A stretch of DNA of 64,000 nt from CAYFWF01 sp964346815. Lineage in GTDB: Bacteria; Acidobacteriota; Aminicenantia; Aminicenantales; Aminicenantaceae. Where the stretch lies: the NCBI GenBank assembly GCA_964346815.1, contig CAYFWF010000057.1:248001-312000 (forward strand), given 5' to 3'. A program made the position numbers and the translations under genes. A model generated the notes under the pieces. The model was given only the letters and a program-made list of their open reading frames with translations. It searched no databases and was not told the DNA's origin. Positions 62,088-64,000 of this stretch are shown here, piece by piece. Numbering within the stretch: the first letter of the stretch is position 1; every line of letters begins with the position of its first letter.

Positions 62088-64000
62088 TCATTCCCCCCCG
62101 CCGTGCTTCTTCAGATAGGCATCGGCACTGACCAGAATCTCTCTGGGCTTGCTCCCTTCCGAGGGGCCGACAATCCCCTCCTGTTCCATCTGATCGATTA
62201 TGCGCGCAGCCCGCGCATACCCCAACTTGAGTTTCCTCTGGAGATAGGAAGCGGAGGCTTGTCCGGTCAGGAGGATCAGCTCAACGGCTTTTTCGAAAAG
62301 GGGATCCCTTTCTTCTGATTCCTGTACCAGTTGGGCTGTCGGGCTTTTGAGAACATGGATGATTTTTTCGTCATAACTCGGTTTTCCCTGTTCTTTGACG
62401 AATTTCACCAGGCGGGTGATCTCAGGGAGAGAAATGAAAGAACAGTGGAGCCGCAAGATGCGAGGGTAATTGGGAGGCATGAACAGCATGTCCCCCATCC
62501 CGAGAAGTCTTTCGGCCCCTGATGTATCGATGATGATTCGGCTGTCGACTTTTGAAGGGACACGGAAGGCAATCCGGCTCGAAAAATTGTTCTTTATTGT
62601 GCCGGTGATCACATCGATAGACGGCCGTTGAGTAGCCATCACCAAATGGATGCCAACTGCTCGGGCCAGTTGGGCAAGCCGGGCGATGCAGTATTCGACT
62701 TCCTGAGCTCCGATCATCATCAGCTCAGCCAGCTCGTCGATGATGATGACAAGATAGGGAAGAGGCTTGAGAGTTTCCTTTTCTTCCTCTGTCAGCTTTC
62801 CCTTCTGCTCCTTTTGAAGCTTTCTCACCTGCTGGTTGTACTGTTCGATGTTTCTCACTCTCAGGATTCCCAGTTTGTGGTAGCGAGCCTCCATCTTTTT
62901 GATGGAATCCAAGAGCACAGCCTCTGCTTTTCTGGGATCTCTGACCACCGGACAGATGAGGTGTGGGACGCCATCATATATCGAAAATTCAAGCCGCTTG
63001 GGGTCGATCAAGATGAGCTTCACCTCCTCGGGGCTGGCTTTGTAAAGGATGCTGGTGATGATGGAGTTGAGGGCGACGCTTTTTCCCGTTCCTGTCGCTC
63101 CCGCGATGAGAAGATGAGGCATTATGGAGAGATCCGAAACGTAGGGTTCCCCATGGATGGTTTTTCCCAAAGCCAGTGTCAGTTTTGAAGGCGACTTGAG
63201 GAACTTTTCGGTTTGAATGATGTCCAGGACTTTAATGATTTCCCTCTTATTGTTCGGGACCTCGATTCCTAAAGAAGACCGTCCAGGGATCCTCTGAATT
63301 CTTACCGATTCGGCTCCTAGAGCCAAGGAAAGGTCTTCTGCACAGTTGGCCACCTGACTCACCTTGATGCCGGGCTGGGGGTAGAACTCGTAAGTCGTGA
63401 TCACTGGTCCTGGGTGGTATTCTTTGACTTCTCCTTCGATCCGGAATTCCTGAAGTTTTTCCTCGATCGTCTGCTTCTTTTCATACAGCTCGTTCTTGTC
63501 GATCTGCTCAGATTCTTTGCCGGAATCCAGCAGGCTGAGCGGAGGGAAATTGTAATCTCCCTTTTTTTCAATTTCAGGAAAAAGAAGCTTTTCTTGGGGC
63601 CGAGAAGGGGGCGGCGGTTCGACGGCAGCAGCCTTCTTGGGTATTTTTTTATCCTTTTTTTTCTGTTCTCTTTCTTCCCGCTTTTTTATTTTCTCCGCTT
63701 TTTTTTCTTCTTTCTCATCTGACTTGGGTGCCGCATATTTTTCGAAAACTCTTTTTTTCATCCTTTCTCGGCGCTTGTCCTTCTTATAGCGGATGATTCG
63801 CAACCTGACTTCCTTGAAGATGAACTGGAAGACACCGGCAATGAAGGTGAAGATCTTGCTTATGGAAAGATGGGTGGAGAAGATGAGGAACAGAATGACC
63901 AGGCCAAAAAGAATTAGGACTGTCCCTGTGTGGTTGAAAAAACGGATCAAAAATGAGGAGAGAATATCTCCGACCAATCCTCCCGATACAACTTCGGCAC
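62088..64000 (-). CDS. ftsK: FtsK/SpoIIIE DNA translocase (cut by right edge)
   Basis: ATP-driven translocase that clears chromosome DNA from the division septum. About 637 residues are visible; the frame stays open to the end of the window with SGGLVGDILSSFLIRFF, typical of the FtsK N-terminal membrane region, so the start lies beyond 64000. Seen: a membrane helix, a Lys/Glu-rich linker (about 65-120), alpha-beta domain with GPVITTYEFYPQPGIKVSQV, Walker A GATGTGKSVALNS, IDPKRLEFS, Walker B LVIIIDELAELMM, and a C-terminal winged-helix gamma domain (ASASYLQRKLKLGYARAARI). Confidence 0.96.
   Translation of the reverse strand, partial: AEVVSGGLVGDILSSFLIRFFNHTGTVLILFGLVILFLIFSTHLSISKIFTFIAGVFQFIFKEVRLRIIRYKKDKRRERMKKRVFEKYAAPKSDEKEEKKAEKIKKREEREQKKKDKKIPKKAAAVEPPPPSRPQEKLLFPEIEKKGDYNFPPLSLLDSGKESEQIDKNELYEKKQTIEEKLQEFRIEGEVKEYHPGPVITTYEFYPQPGIKVSQVANCAEDLSLALGAESVRIQRIPGRSSLGIEVPNNKREIIKVLDIIQTEKFLKSPSKLTLALGKTIHGEPYVSDLSIMPHLLIAGATGTGKSVALNSIITSILYKASPEEVKLILIDPKRLEFSIYDGVPHLICPVVRDPRKAEAVLLDSIKKMEARYHKLGILRVRNIEQYNQQVRKLQKEQKGKLTEEEKETLKPLPYLVIIIDELAELMMIGAQEVEYCIARLAQLARAVGIHLVMATQRPSIDVITGTIKNNFSSRIAFRVPSKVDSRIIIDTSGAERLLGMGDMLFMPPNYPRILRLHCSFISLPEITRLVKFVKEQGKPSYDEKIIHVLKSPTAQLVQESEERDPLFEKAVELILLTGQASASYLQRKLKLGYARAARIIDQMEQEGIVGPSEGSKPREILVSADAYLKKHGGGE

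Noticed and set aside
63977..64000. TTG at 63977 as the start of ftsK
   Set aside because: The frame stays open upstream with FtsK-like residues up to the window edge, and the protein lacks most of its membrane helices, so the true start is outside.
1..64000. CRISPR array, tRNA or rRNA genes, prophage
   Set aside because: No regularly spaced repeats, no cloverleaf-like intergenic sequence and no phage gene families were seen on either strand by eye.

Overview
The window is an ordinary chromosomal segment of a diderm (outer-membrane-bearing) bacterium. It carries LptE, an LptC/LptA-like protein, LptB, a full Tol-Pal operon, two TonB-dependent receptors and the lipid II flippase MurJ. Two neighbouring GWxTD-domain proteins, TPR and carboxypeptidase-regulatory-like domains, a TPR-tailed sulfatase-fold protein and a large CarboxypepD_reg TonB receptor together suggest Acidobacteriota or Candidatus Aminicenantes. 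That assignment is an inference from gene content; no rRNA or tRNA gene, CRISPR array, prophage or intact insertion sequence was seen. Both end genes are cut by the window: methylmalonyl-CoA mutase on the left and an FtsK/SpoIIIE translocase on the right.

Layout. 1-6192 (minus): methylmalonyl-CoA mutase, enolase, two small membrane proteins (YtxH and DUF948 types), an unrecognised 192-aa membrane protein, and a BtuF/BtuC/BtuD-type importer that could supply the mutase with B12. 6496-12946 (plus): leuS-lptE-holA, then murJ-dtd, with rpsT on the opposite strand. 12939-17363 (minus): ftsY-ribD-ribE-ribBA and a HEAT-repeat protein. 17739-29067 (plus): recJ, lptC/lptA fusion-like gene, lptB, rpoN, long-form hpf, ptsN, hprK, rapZ, EIIA-Man, HPr and ptsI. 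The PTS genes form a phosphorelay with no sugar permease in view, so a regulatory role is likely. 29082-35231 (minus): tolQ-tolR-tolA-tolB-pal-cpoB, ssb, a phosphomannose-isomerase-type cupin and a single-domain response regulator. 35375-37415 (plus): a Trk/Ktr potassium channel pair. A short inverted-repeat element follows. 37708-50233: two TonB-dependent receptors, a lone circularly-permuted-type ATP-grasp protein, and a minus-strand envelope cluster of GWxTD, sulfatase-fold and TPR proteins. 50605-64000: MrfA-like helicase, uvrA, holB, ricT, an ECF sigma/anti-sigma pair, an HD-GYP protein, a LutB-LutA type fusion and ftsK.

Regulatory reading. Sigma-70 type promoters with 17-nt spacers can be read upstream of many units. 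Four of them (ftsY, the DUF948 gene, the ECF sigma gene and uvrA) place the start codon only 8-9 nt after the -10 hexamer, which implies leaderless transcripts. Other units have normal Shine-Dalgarno leaders. The most notable items are this leaderless set, the 41-50 kb envelope cluster, a MITE-like element at 37437-37607, a UvrA lacking a block of its first ATPase half, an apparent ATC start for the potassium channel gene, and the permease-free PTS with HprK.
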